Shown piece by piece: positions 9,963-20,566 of a stretch of DNA of 64,000 nt. The position numbers and the translations under genes are program-made. The stretch is from Coniochaeta sp. PMI_546. Its lineage: Eukaryota; Ascomycota; Sordariomycetes; Coniochaetales; Coniochaetaceae. Under the pieces are notes generated by a model. It was not told the DNA's origin and did no database searches. It saw only the letters and a list, made by a program, of their open reading frames with translations. The stretch covers positions 558,001-622,000 of the forward strand of contig MU271149.1 in assembly GCA_021432605.1 (NCBI GenBank), in the 5' to 3' direction. Position 1 is the first letter of the stretch. Each line of letters begins with the position of its first letter.

Positions 9963-12179
9963 ATGGATATCCTCAAGATTCTCACGCGCGGGATCAAGGA
10001 TCCCGCCAGAAGACCTGGCCAGCCAACCACACCATCGATAAACCTTCCCTCGGCCGGCAACCAGTCCAATCCGCAGCTCTTCCACGATGCAGTGCCGTCG
10101 CGGAAAGGAAAGAAGAGGAAGCGCACGAAGGACGGGCTCCAGGAGGATGGCGCTGGAGAGGAAGACGACCTCAGCGACGTAGATTACTTTGCGCCGAAGA
10201 GAGATCCCGAGGATGACGGCGAAGTGACCGCTGCGCCAGCCGAGCAGTCGACCGAAGCGCACCCGAAGCGCAAGAAGCCTAAGCTCCTTCCTGAGGACGA
10301 GTGTCGCCAGATACTACGATCGCACCGCTTGAAGTTTACTCTGCTCTCTAGTCGATCAGAAGATGATGCTGCCAAGGCTAGCAAGAAGGGCAAGAAGGAC
10401 GACAGGTCGCCGAAGAAGGACACGAAAGAGAAGGACAAGAAGCAGTTCTTCCCGCAACCATTGAACTCGTTTGCGGAGCTGCAAGACCTATACGATGTCT
10501 CGCCCAAGATCGTGGAGAACATCGCCAAGCAAGCGTTCAAGCTCCCGACAGAGGTGCAGATGGGCAGTTTGCCTCTGCTGCTGAAGCCCAAGAAAGCGCT
10601 CAAGCACGCATCGGACACAGACATGATAAATGTCAAGCACGGTGTCGATTTCGTCGCAGTTGCGCCGACAGGAAGCGGAAAGACTGTTACTTTCATGATT
10701 CCTGCGATCATGAGCGTCATTCGCAGTCTGGAGCAGCAGGACTGCCCTCCCGAAGAGAAGGAGCACAAGCTCCACGCTATTGTCGTGGCCCCGACCCACG
10801 AGCTGGCGAAGCAGATCGTCAACGAGGGCAGGAAGCTGGCTATGGGTACTGGCGTGAGGATATACTCCATGCAGAGGGGCCTGCAGCTCGGCGCAGAGGA
10901 GGTTGACGCCGAGGAGCACGAGAGTGACGACAGCGACGACAGCGACGCCGAAGACGCGGAGAGTGAACACAAGGCACAAGGCGAGCATAAGGACGACGGA
11001 GCAGACTCAGACGCAGAAGGATCCAAAAAGAACCCCCGAAAGACACCCAGACGAGCAATCAAGCCCGACATCCTGGTAACAACTCCCAAGTCCCTCCTCA
11101 ACCTCCTCACGGCCGGGACCTCCAAGCGAGCCCTCCCCTCGGTTACATCCCTCATCCTCGACGAAGCCGACGTCCTCCTGGACCCCCTCTTCCGCAAACA
11201 GACCCTCGCCATCTGGAAGTCCTGCACCAACCCCTCCCTCCGCCTAACCTTCTGGTCCGCCACCATGGCCTCCAACATCGAATCCCTCATCCAAAAACAC
11301 ACCTCCCGCCGCCCCTCCCCCCCGCCACTCATCCGCCTCGTCGTCGGGCTCAAAGACACAGCCGTCCCCAACATAACCCACAAACTAATCTACACCGCCA
11401 CCGAGCCCGGCAAGCTCCTCGCCCTCCGCCAACTCCTCCACCCTTCTTCCTCCTCCTCCTCCTCCACAGAAGTACCCCTCCGCCCCCCCTTCCTAATCTT
11501 CACCCAGACCATCCCGCGCGCCACCGCCCTGCACGCAGAGCTCAAGTACGACATCCCCGCCACAGCCGGCGGCTCCTCGCGCATCGCCGTACTCCACTCC
11601 TCCCTCACCCCCAAGGCCCGCGCCGCCGTCATGACCCGCTTCCGCCAGGGCGAGGTCTGGATCCTAATCACCACCGACGTGCTGGCCCGCGGCGTCGACT
11701 TCGCCGGCGTCAACGGCGTGGTGTCCTACGACGTCCCCTCCTCGGCGGCCGCCTACGTCCACCGCGCCGGCCGGACGGGCCGGGCCGGCCGCCAGGGCGG
11801 CGTGGCCGTCACCTTCTACACCAAGGAGGACATACCCTTTGTGCGCAGCGTGGCCAATGTGATTGCCGCTTCCGAGAGGCAGGGGGGCAGGAGTGCCGAG
11901 GAGGGCACGGTGCAGAAGTGGTTGCTTGATGCGCTGCCCAAGGTCGCCAAGGAGGATAAGAGGCGGCTTAAGGTTAGGGGGGTTGAGGCCCGCCGGAAAG
12001 ATGCTGATAAGGGTAAGGCGGGGATTGGGGCGAAGAGTAGCTATGATCGACGGAGGGAGAATAATAGACGTGGGGCTATTGAGGGGAGCAAGAGGAGGAA
12101 GAAGTTGGCGATGGAGGGGGGAGGGAAGGAAGAAGGTGGGAAGGGGGATGATGGGGAGTGGGATGGCATTGATGATTGA
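9963..12179 (+). CDS. rok1: DEAD-box RNA helicase Rok1 / DDX52-type (738 aa)
   Basis: This nucleolar ATP-dependent RNA helicase is expected to act in 18S rRNA maturation and 40S subunit assembly, as yeast Rok1 does. It is a single uninterrupted exon. The basic N-terminal region (1-165) holds lysine-rich KRKR and KKGKK patches that look like nuclear or nucleolar signals. The core has the Q-motif region (AFKLPTEVQ, about 191-199), motif I APTGSGKT (234-241), Ia PTHELAKQI (277-285), Ib TPKSL (374-378), DEAD (400-403), SAT (432-434), motif V TTDVLARGVDF (570-580) and VI HRAGRTGR (600-607). The start MDILKILTRG and the block YDVSPKIVENIAKQAF are typical of Rok1. An acidic, Ser/Asp/Glu-rich insertion of about 55 residues (311-365) separates motifs Ia and Ib. 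The C-terminus is basic (SKRRKKL). Confidence 0.94.
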   Translation: MDILKILTRGIKDPARRPGQPTTPSINLPSAGNQSNPQLFHDAVPSRKGKKRKRTKDGLQEDGAGEEDDLSDVDYFAPKRDPEDDGEVTAAPAEQSTEAHPKRKKPKLLPEDECRQILRSHRLKFTLLSSRSEDDAAKASKKGKKDDRSPKKDTKEKDKKQFFPQPLNSFAELQDLYDVSPKIVENIAKQAFKLPTEVQMGSLPLLLKPKKALKHASDTDMINVKHGVDFVAVAPTGSGKTVTFMIPAIMSVIRSLEQQDCPPEEKEHKLHAIVVAPTHELAKQIVNEGRKLAMGTGVRIYSMQRGLQLGAEEVDAEEHESDDSDDSDAEDAESEHKAQGEHKDDGADSDAEGSKKNPRKTPRRAIKPDILVTTPKSLLNLLTAGTSKRALPSVTSLILDEADVLLDPLFRKQTLAIWKSCTNPSLRLTFWSATMASNIESLIQKHTSRRPSPPPLIRLVVGLKDTAVPNITHKLIYTATEPGKLLALRQLLHPSSSSSSSTEVPLRPPFLIFTQTIPRATALHAELKYDIPATAGGSSRIAVLHSSLTPKARAAVMTRFRQGEVWILITTDVLARGVDFAGVNGVVSYDVPSSAAAYVHRAGRTGRAGRQGGVAVTFYTKEDIPFVRSVANVIAASERQGGRSAEEGTVQKWLLDALPKVAKEDKRRLKVRGVEARRKDADKGKAGIGAKSSYDRRRENNRRGAIEGSKRRKKLAMEGGGKEEGGKGDDGEWDGIDD

Positions 12180-12755
12180 GACTGTCGAGTTGGCTCGGAC
12201 TGTCAAGCTTTGATATGTCTACGTGCTGCTCTTGCATGGCCTTGGTTGCTATACGATGATACCAGAGTTAGTGAAAATACACCCGAGAGGTCGTTTTAAG
12301 TCGGCCATCGAAACCATCCCCTATGTCATGGAGTTCAGAATGGCGCAAGGAGATTTTCGGTCAGTCTGTAACTAGTGTAGAGTGGATCGCCAGGCGGGAA
12401 GACATCCCGACAAGAGTGAATGCATATCGGGACTCAACTGAAGCTACCAGACACACTCATCTCAAGTGCGGCGCCACCGCATAAGCAAGTCCCGTATAAC
12501 AATGAATGTAGCATAGACCTCGATCTAAACCCAGGGGGTATATACGCATACTCGATAAACAGAAATAAGTAGAATTACTTCCCAGAGTCCACCTGAAGCG
12601 CCACGGAAACGAAAACCTGCCGCCCTCCTCCAGAACACCTGATGTCAACACGAAAACCAGCAGTCCAAAACTCCAGACCATCTATAAAACCTACTGTCTC
12701 GCCCACACACAGCTCACCACCACCCATACCGTACACCATTATTACTATCCGAGCT
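12180..12755. other. Tail-to-tail spacer between Rok1 and kinesin-5
   Basis: The 3' ends of the rightward Rok1 gene and the leftward kinesin-5 gene face each other here. The interval should contain both 3' UTRs. No gene or repeat was seen. Confidence 0.55.
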
Positions 12756-15700
12756 CTAGTTCAACCGCGGACTCTTCCTCCTCAACCCCCCCATCTCGCC
12801 GCCCGCAGGCGGCACATTCTCCCTCCCCTCACCAAGGTTGTCAGTCGTCTGGTTCCGCCTCCTCGCCCGCGTCACGGGCTTGATGCCGCTGACGCTGCGC
12901 TTGAACAGCGGGAGAGTCTTGTTCTCGTTTGCCGGCGGCGGCATCGACATGGTGCTAGCAGACGGGTCGAACAGCATTATCGAGCCCGTGGTCAGGTTCG
13001 GGTTGACTTCTCTCAGGGACATGTTCAGGGGGTTGCGGTGCTGCGGTTGGAGGGTCGGGAGTGATGTGGGTGGCGGAGAGCCCGATCTTGTGGTCGTGAG
13101 GGGAGGGAGCATGTCCAGGTCGTTGAAGATTGTCGGGACTGTAGTCACGAGTGCGGCGCTGTCGGACGGTTTGGAAGGTGTTGGGGGCGGCAGGTCATCC
13201 TGTAGTCCGGCGAGGAGGACTTCGTGGGGATCGGTGCGCGGAAGGGTGGTAGGATATTCGTACTTCAGCTTCTGGGGTGTTTCACCCGTTGGCTCATATT
13301 CCCGAAGCACCGTGTTGTTGATGTCGTCTCTGAGATCACTGAGCGGACGGCAGATATTCTCCTCCAGTGGTGGCAGGGTGGCTTGCAAGGTCTTAGCGGC
13401 TGTATCCATCTCTTCGCCCATGTCCCGCACGCGGTCATATGTCTCGACGAAGTGGTGCGAAATATTCGAGAACGATTCTTCGACCGTGCTGGACAGGGCT
13501 TCGATAGATGTTGCGTGCTGCTTGTGGTGTTCGCTGTTCTCTGCTCTTGCACGCGTGACAAAGTCGTCCAGATCTCTCATCTGGATATCGAGATCCTTCA
13601 GCTGCTCGTCAACCACACGGACCGTCTCCTGATGTACAGACTTCGTTGTGTTCTGGATGGACGTGCTGGTGTCGTTTGCAGCCTAGCATCACTGTCAGCA
13701 ATTGTGTACCTGTCGAAAGAACAGGCCAAGACTTACCGTCCAGTCATCCTTCATCTTCTTCCTCATGACGGTCTTCGACTTGTTAACTTCGTCGACCAGC
13801 TCAGATTCCTTTTCGTTCCAAGCATCCATTCCGGTCGAAAACTGGGCCAACCCCCCTTGGAAGGTCGAATTGGTTTCCAGCACGCTCTTCTGTATCAACG
13901 CAGTCTTCCCCGCGAGACGAGTCTCTTGGCGTTCTGCTTGAGAAGTGATCAAGCCGGCAATCTGAGAGAGGAGTTGCTGGCGCTCCTCGGCCGCTTGTTT
14001 CCGCTCCTGTTCGACCACCTCCTGGATCCGCGCCGAGATGGCCTCGTTCGACTGCACGAGGTCATCTCCCGTGCCTTCGAGCTCTCGCCGTAGCCGGTCC
14101 GACTCGTTCCTCTGGGTATTCATGTGCCGGACCATATCCTCGAATATTGTCTTGAAGTCCTTTCCGAGGGAGCTGTACGAGGTGTGCAGCTGGTTGTGAA
14201 ACGTGTCCAACTCGCTGAGGACGTCGGCCGCGATCCTTTCCGCTGCAGCAGCGATCGCTTGTAGGCTCTCGCCGACGCGCTCCTTGATGCTGTCGCGCAC
14301 AACCTTGATCTCTTCCAGGACATTGTCCATGTCGTCCTTGGATTTCTCCTTCTGTTGCAGGAGCTCCTTTTTGGACTCGGTGAACTGAGTCAGGTGATGA
14401 TCTAGGAATTTCCGAGTAGAAGAGAGTTTCCTCAACTCCTCTGCCACAAAGGACTCCATTCGCCGCGAGACTTGCGTGATGTGCTGTTCTTGGCCGTCGC
14501 GGAATGCCTGAATCCGTCCCTCAACGAGCTCCGTCACATCGGCCACCTGGCTCTGGGACATTCCCCAAGTGCTCCGGTTGAGCATCTGTAGGTCCGACTT
14601 GCGCTTGTTTTTAGCGTAGAGACCGCCGACGTCCTTGACTGTTTTCTTCAGGGTCGTAAGCAACTCGCCGCCGAGGGCACTCAGTTTCTCCTCGGTCTGC
14701 TGATGCGCTTTTCGTATGTGAGTCTCTTCGGCCAGCATCTTCCTCGTAGCCGCAAGCACTAGTTCGGTCTGGTCGAGGACATCCTTGGTTTCGTCCAGCT
14801 GTGCCTTCGTCCCTTCATGATCCTTTTTGAGTCCCATAAAACTCGAGTTGAGGGTGAAGAGGTCCTGCACCTTGTTTCGAAGGTTGTGTTCGAGTGTCTC
14901 GATTTTTGCGGCCTGCTCGTCGGTAAGGATGCGTCGAGATTCGTTTTGGGCCGTGATCTCCTCGTAGTCTTCGTTGGACAGGTAGACGCCGTTCCGCTGC
15001 CGCGTGGCAATCAATTCGCTCTTGAGTTTCTCGATCTCGGCTGAGAACTCGCGCAGGAGCGTCTTCTTGTTGATCATGGCGTTGACTTGGGGCTTGTTCT
15101 TGATGTTCTTGGCCCTGAAGGCGTAGTCGAGTGTGGATATGGTCTCCTCCAGATTGCTCTTGGCCGGCGAGATGGTCGCTATGATGCAGGTCTTGGTCCG
15201 ACCTCCAAGCGAGTCCTGAAGCAGCCGGGTGAGCTTTGACTCCCTGTAGGGGATGTGAGCGCTTCGGTCAACGAGGGCGTTGATGACGCGCCCTAACGTC
15301 AGGAGACTCTTGTTGATCAGCCCCGCCTCGGCCGCACGTTTGTTCTCGGCCCCGGAACGCTGGATGTTTTCGCTTCCAGCAAGATCAACCAGATTTAGTT
15401 TGCCTGCGCTGAGGTACTCTTCTCCGTCCTCGCCGGTCCGCTTGATGTTGATATTGATGGTGAAGACAGTGTGACTTCGACTACTCAGATCGTTGCATTT
15501 GGTCGCGGCCACCTGCCGTCTCACACTGCCCTGTTGAAGCCACTTGAGACCGTCTGTGGCGCTGGTGATGTGCCGTTCTTCCATGCCCTGCACGACCGTG
15601 GTGGCGTGGCCCTTTCGCGAGTTGTCGTCGTAGATCTTGAGTTTGCCATCGTCTGCAGAGAGAAGATCGCGCAGCTCTTCGTTATACAACTCAATAAACG

Positions 15701-16420
15701 AACAGCGCACCGCGCTCTCCGTGTCGTCGTCTTCTAACTTGTTGAACAGAGCGTTTAGCACTCTGGGGATGATGCCTGCTGCGTCCGACATCATACCAAA
15801 TGACTCCGTCATATCTCCGGACATCGTGTAGGTCTTGCCCGTGCCGGTCTGTCCGTAGGCGAAGATGGTGCAGTTGTAGCCAGAAATGACCTAGGGTCGC
15901 TCGTCAGCACGGAGCAATATGAGTGCAGAAGATCTTAAGTGGTGCCACTGACTTCATCTAATATCGGCTTCACAACCTCATCGAAGACCATGCTCTGGTC
16001 AGCGGCCGGAGAGAAGACTCGGTCGAAGTTATAAGTCTTGTTGCTGAGCGCGTTCGGACCCATGGAGAGCTCAACAATGTTGCCCTTCGACCCGTGCGTG
16101 TTGACAACTACTGTGCTGTTCTCCTTGACCTCGCGCTCATTGCGGCCGCGACACCGTACGACAACATTAATATTAGTAGACTCGCCGCCTTCGTCAGACT
16201 CGAACTCGCGCTCCTTGCGCTTCGTGCCGGTTGTTGCTGTGGTAGTCGCGGAGGATATTGACTCTGCTGGTGATACTGCGCCGCTTCGATCGATCCGCGA
16301 CGCCGTTGACGCATGGCGCGCGAGAGAGGATTTGACTTGACGTACTGGAGGTCTGACGCTTGAGCGCGATACGCCAGACCGATGGTTCGAGGCCATGGTG
16401 GATGTCATTCTGCGCTCCAT
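12756..16420 (-). CDS. bimC: Kinesin-5 mitotic motor (BimC/Cut7/Eg5 type, 1182 aa)
   Basis: This plus-end-directed tetrameric kinesin slides antiparallel spindle microtubules apart in mitosis. Exons are 16420-15953, 15890-13737 and 13682-12756. Both introns (62 and 54 bases) are phase 0, and the first donor is the less usual GTCAGT. After a Ser/Arg-rich head (1-80), the N-terminal motor begins at NINVVVRCRGRN. Its P-loop GQTGTGKT (169-176) lies just after the first intron, followed by switch I SSRSH and switch II LVDLAGSE. A long coiled-coil stalk runs from about 450 to 970. The tail carries a BimC box, TGETPQKLKYEYP, whose Thr near residue 1009 is the usual Cdk1 site. The C-terminus is basic (RARRRN, LRRKSPRLN). 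The length fits fungal kinesin-5 (about 1100-1200). It diverges from the PHAF1-like gene, so the two share an 831-base promoter region. Confidence 0.95.
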
Positions 16421-17251
16421 GAGGAGCGAATGTCGCGTTCTGGAGACGCGAGTGTGTTGGAAGTGCTGGACAGTCGAGGACTAAGAATTACATAGGTTGG
16501 ACGTCCAAACAATGCCTCAAAATTGGTCCAAGCCCTGAGAAAGCGGTGGCCGCTGACAGTGCCTGTTTGTGGATGGTAATGCAGTGTGGAGAAAGAATGG
16601 TGGTGGGTGGTGTGCATGGGTTGTTGACGCTTTTGCGCATCACAAGGAGCCGCTGTTGCTGGGCAACCAAGACTACACCACCCTTTCGGCCATACAGTGA
16701 TAATAGCTTCAAGTGGGGGTTCAGCAGTTCTCCAACGGAGGAAAGCACAGGCCACCACCGCTGCTTTCAAGGGTCCAGCCCGGCCCTCCCTGCCTTGTGG
16801 AGCGCTGACGTCTCAGGCTCTCAGCTGCCCCGCGCCGTGATCACAGGGCACTTGAGGGCGGGCGTAATCATGCGGCAGCCAGCAGAGTAAAGCCCGGGTT
16901 GCCCCTCCTGGCTGGCGCAGTGTGGTCACTCAGTCACTGTACCTTCTCTGTCGAGCTCCTTTCATGATTCAGACAGCAGCATCTCTGACTCTGACATGTT
17001 CTCAGTTCATCTCAACTCTTCTTCGGTTGTCCATGGAGAACCTCCGACAAGGTTTCAGCTTATAGGCATACATAATACAGGCAGCATTTCGGCCACCGAA
17101 TCACGTACCATCAGCAAATGCCGTCGCCTCGTCTCTTGAACTGCTAGTCATTAAAGGGAGCTCTACCCGCGAGCTCCCCTCAGCTTGGAGTACCTCTACT
17201 CGCCTGAATACTATCCCGCATCTGCAGTGACTCTTGTGTTACTCCGTAATC
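16421..17251. promoter_or_regulatory. Shared divergent promoter of kinesin-5 and the PHAF1-like gene
   Basis: This gene-free 831-base interval separates two head-to-head genes. It contains an X-box-like inverted repeat (separate entry). CT-rich stretches typical of fungal core promoters lie near the PHAF1-like start (around 17155-17270). No coding frame is supported. Confidence 0.5.
16655..16667. promoter_or_regulatory. RFX-type X-box (GTTGCTGGGCAAC)
   Basis: The sequence is a perfect inverted repeat GTTGC-TGG-GCAAC. Its right half GGCAAC matches RGYAAC of the RFX X-box exactly, and its left half GTTGCT differs from GTNRCC at one position. It lies 235 bases upstream of the kinesin-5 start codon. 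Fungal RFX proteins control cell-cycle and DNA-damage genes, so a site here is plausible but untested. Confidence 0.4.
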
Positions 17252-19001
17252 ATGTCTTCTTCTTCTACTACCCCTCCGCTTCTTACCGCCCAGCTGTATC
17301 CTCAGCAGGCGCTGGGATTCTTCGGTAAACATCATTTCCATCTTGATTGCGAAGTTGATTCCTCGCTGACATGTTGTTTTTCCAGTGCTCGGTGCCTCGC
17401 TTCACGAGGTCCTCACCCGCGTCAAGGCCGAGCCCCAGCGCTTCCCCAAGATCGACGTGACCTACCACCCCAAGAAACCGGTTACGGAACCCGTCATCGT
17501 CGGCCTGCCCGTGAACGGCGTCCGATTGCAGTTCGATGGACCAGAGCAGCGACTGCGGCTGGTAGAGGTCCTGGATTTCACAAAAAACCATATCACGTTC
17601 AAGCCGGGCCCCAACGAGAAGGAGAGGGACCTAGTCCGGCCACAGACTACAAGTGACGGGAAGTCATCCTCTGAGCCAAGTACGGGGCCAACGTTCCGTC
17701 ACATATACCACCGCTTCTTGGGGCCGACATTTGCTGGCGAGTACATCCCTAATGTCGGTGGAAAGAAGGGATCAGGCATGTACGTGCTATCCTACCCAGG
17801 AGTTGCCTTCACCTTCCCCATGTCGGCATCCGCCTACTCCTCAGGCAAGGACAACGTAGCTCTCATGTCCTCGTCCGGCAGCCAAATAGCATCGTCAATG
17901 GCCGTGTTCTCAGGTGACTCCTGGAAGGAAGCACGCCCAAAGCTCTGGACCGAGGTCCTACCAAGCATCAAGACCTTTACACCGCTCTCTAAAGGAAAGG
18001 ATATATGCCCAGACGAGGTCTCACTAGTCAAGATCCACGGCGGCGGCAAGCTCCAGCTCTTCCGCCGCTGGACGGACAAGTCGACCTGGATCACGCTCGG
18101 GCAGACCACGGAACAAGATCTGGTCATCGCTTTCGGCCCGCCAGACGCCAAGTACTACAAGAGCGACCAGAAGATGGCCATACACAAGATCCGCACGGCG
18201 AGCAACAGCCGCACGCGTCAGGGCAACGGCAGCAGCAACGGTAACAACGACATCCATGCGCACCTTGGTAGTTTGCGAAGTCAAGACGGTGTTCTCACAG
18301 ATACAGACCAGTCATCCTCCCACTCGGCCTCTGCCTCGGACGGGTACGACTCGAACGAAGATGCCGTCGATGACGACGAGGACGAAGACGAAGACGGCGA
18401 CGACGGCCGATTCGCCAACATCTCGACCGAGTGCTTCTACAACTACTTCTATCTCGGCTTTGACGTTCTGGTCTCCACGCCGACGAGGCCGTCTCCGCCC
18501 GCACCGACGCAGACACCGGAGCTGGCCGGCCTCCCGCCCGCCTTCGACATGTGGTATTACGACCGCCTCGTCGCGACGAAGGTGATCCTGCACTCCAACG
18601 TGCCGGGGTCGTACCCGTTCAACCGACACCGGCGGTGCAGGTGGGAGATCGCCTATCTGGCGGGCAAGTCCGGCAGGGACTCCGTCGTCGTCGACTCCGA
18701 GACGCCATTCGACGACATCGAGGTCGGGCTGAGGGAGGAGTGGAGGGACTCCTTCGCCACGGACGAGGAGCGCCAGAAGCGGCAGAAGGGTATGGTTATC
18801 AACCGCGGTTGGGGCGACAGTCCGGGGTCCAGCATAGAGATGCTGGGCGGCTGGGAGGAGGGTGTCAATGATAGGCCGCCTGGGGCTGGCGGTAAGCGGT
18901 TCGACGGCGGCGAGGAGTCGACGACGACGCTCTACGGCTTTCCGGGGCTGGCGTTTGAGGTCTTGCGGAATGGGTATGTTAGTGCCCTGACGGTGTTTTA
19001 G
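17252..19001 (+). CDS. PHAF1/UPF0183 family protein (562 aa)
   Basis: This is a fungal member of the UPF0183 family, whose animal member PHAF1 (C16orf70, MYTHO) associates with forming autophagosomes. A role in fungal autophagy is inference. Exons are 17252-17324 and 17386-19001. The 61-base intron splits a Val codon and gives ALGFFVLGASLHEVL, the family's typical N-terminal block. Other family features are the central YNY-like IYHRFLGPTFAGEY region (about 147-160), YPGVAFTFP, the EDLVIAFG-like QDLVIAFGPPDAKYY, and the C-terminal NYFYLGFDVLVS and TKVILHSNVPGSYPFN. A strongly acidic Asp/Glu insertion sits at about 347-365. The ATG at 17252 is preferred over an in-frame upstream TTG. The length exceeds the animal protein (about 420) because of low-complexity insertions. 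Confidence 0.85.
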
Positions 19002-20566
19002 GTCCGTGAGACGGTATTATGGACGGACGAGGAGGTGATTGAAGGGGTGGGACGAGTGATACGGAAACAAGATATAGAGCGGGCGAGACCACACAAGATA
19101 CGATGGACCGATGGACCGATGAGGCAACAGAAGGTCTTATTCGTTATTCTTCTGCGGATGCAGGATGGGACAAGTGATAATTTTGTGATGACGAGGCTTG
19201 CTACTGTTTTGCTTCCCGGCATGGTTAACGGCGGTTTGCATAGGTGCATGGGATTGATTACTCTGGTTTCTGTTGCCGGATGGGACAGCGCATGTCCTTT
19301 GCAGGGTGTTTGATAATGACTTAGACCCTTGTTAGGAGTAGTTGAGGAGTATAATTTAGGCCCTCAGGATAAGGTAGCCTCAATAGCGGAATGGTTCATT
19401 CTTCACTGTCGAGCATGTTAGTCCGTCATACAATGCGAGGGACATACTGGAATGTATCAGAAGATCGGGTGACGAACACGAGCCGTGCAAGCTATCAAGA
19501 GTCGAAGGCGTTGGACGTTCTCACAGCTTTGGCGGGCGAGACATGTCACAGCCAGGCACGCAAGCCTTCAACAGGTACCTTGTGTACGTAACTCTTTCTA
19601 CGCGCACACTGGAAATCCTCCGGCGGTCAGTTTGGAAGCTCATCATGTATACATCCATGGCAACACTGCCATCCCGAAAGCTTTCTGTCGTTTCCTCCAA
19701 AAGTGTTGAAATGTAGTTATTTGAGCATGATTCAGCATGAATATTGAAACATAGTCTAGATTTGTAGAATACCGGCGTTGAGGCAGTTGATCTTGTGAAC
19801 TGTAGCATAAGGCATCGAAGGTATAGTCTGGGCAACGCGAGATTATTTGTCTTCCAACGCTTGACTGCCCGTCTGAAGGCCCCCTGGTGCCAGTCAAATG
19901 GAAAGCCGACATAAGTTTGCAAATCTTGAGGGCGAGTCATGAAGGAGAGGAGTTAATATTCGATCTGGACGCACTCGACTTCCTCGTCGACGAAGTAAAG
20001 AGGAGTGGGAGTTACCTCACAGGAAGGTACCACAGTACCAAGTGTTCATAGTAGAGGAGGTAACCTCCCGGTCCTACACTACTAGTAGGGTGCTTGGCGT
20101 CATGGGGCCGTCTTTTTAGCGCAACCTTAGCGCGTTCGGTCGTGCATTAACCCAATTTGACCGCCACTTATAGCACCTGGCAAATAACTTTGACGTGGTA
20201 ACCCCCCTGGACAACTGACTGGGCCGACGACGCATCGACTTCGGCACTTTGGTCGAATGACATCGCCGGCCAGAGGTGCGACCGCCAGTTGCATCGGAAG
20301 CTGAAGCCGTGCCGTGACACAACCCGTCTTTCACATGATAGAATACCTTCGCCTTGCTTTTCCTCCGCGGCAGGTTTCACATATGCACTGCACTGCTTCT
20401 CTTGACTGCTGCACCTGAGGCCATTTACTAGGAAGATGCTGGTCGTCCCCATAGCCGAGCTTTTCTGACACCAGCACCAGCACCAGTTCCATCCTCTTCC
20501 CTCTTCACCAAGAACGAAGGAAGAACAAGGCTAAAGCATGTCAAGCACGACATAGACGGCACAGCG
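19002..20566. other. Intergenic interval with AGGTA/TACCT motifs
   Basis: No coding frame is supported. A GATGGACC direct repeat occurs near 19102-19118. From about 20012 to 20068 several TACCT/AGGTA words cluster, including a GGAGGT-A-ACCTCC palindrome at 20056-20068. They lie 500 to 555 bases upstream of the large orphan gene. The function is unknown. Confidence 0.45.
20056..20068. repeat. GGAGGTAACCTCC inverted repeat
   Basis: This is a perfect 6-base inverted repeat around a central A. It is the most symmetrical member of an AGGTA/TACCT word cluster in this interval. It could be a binding site for a dimeric regulator of the downstream orphan gene, but there is no direct support for that. 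Confidence 0.4.

Noticed and set aside
9371-10126. 251-codon minus-strand frame upstream of Rok1
   Set aside because: It overlaps the Rok1 start region and a non-coding interval. No family resemblance, and it lacks a convincing structure.
10184-11383. 399-codon minus-strand frame across Rok1
   Set aside because: It is the Ser/Leu/Cys-rich shadow of the helicase gene.
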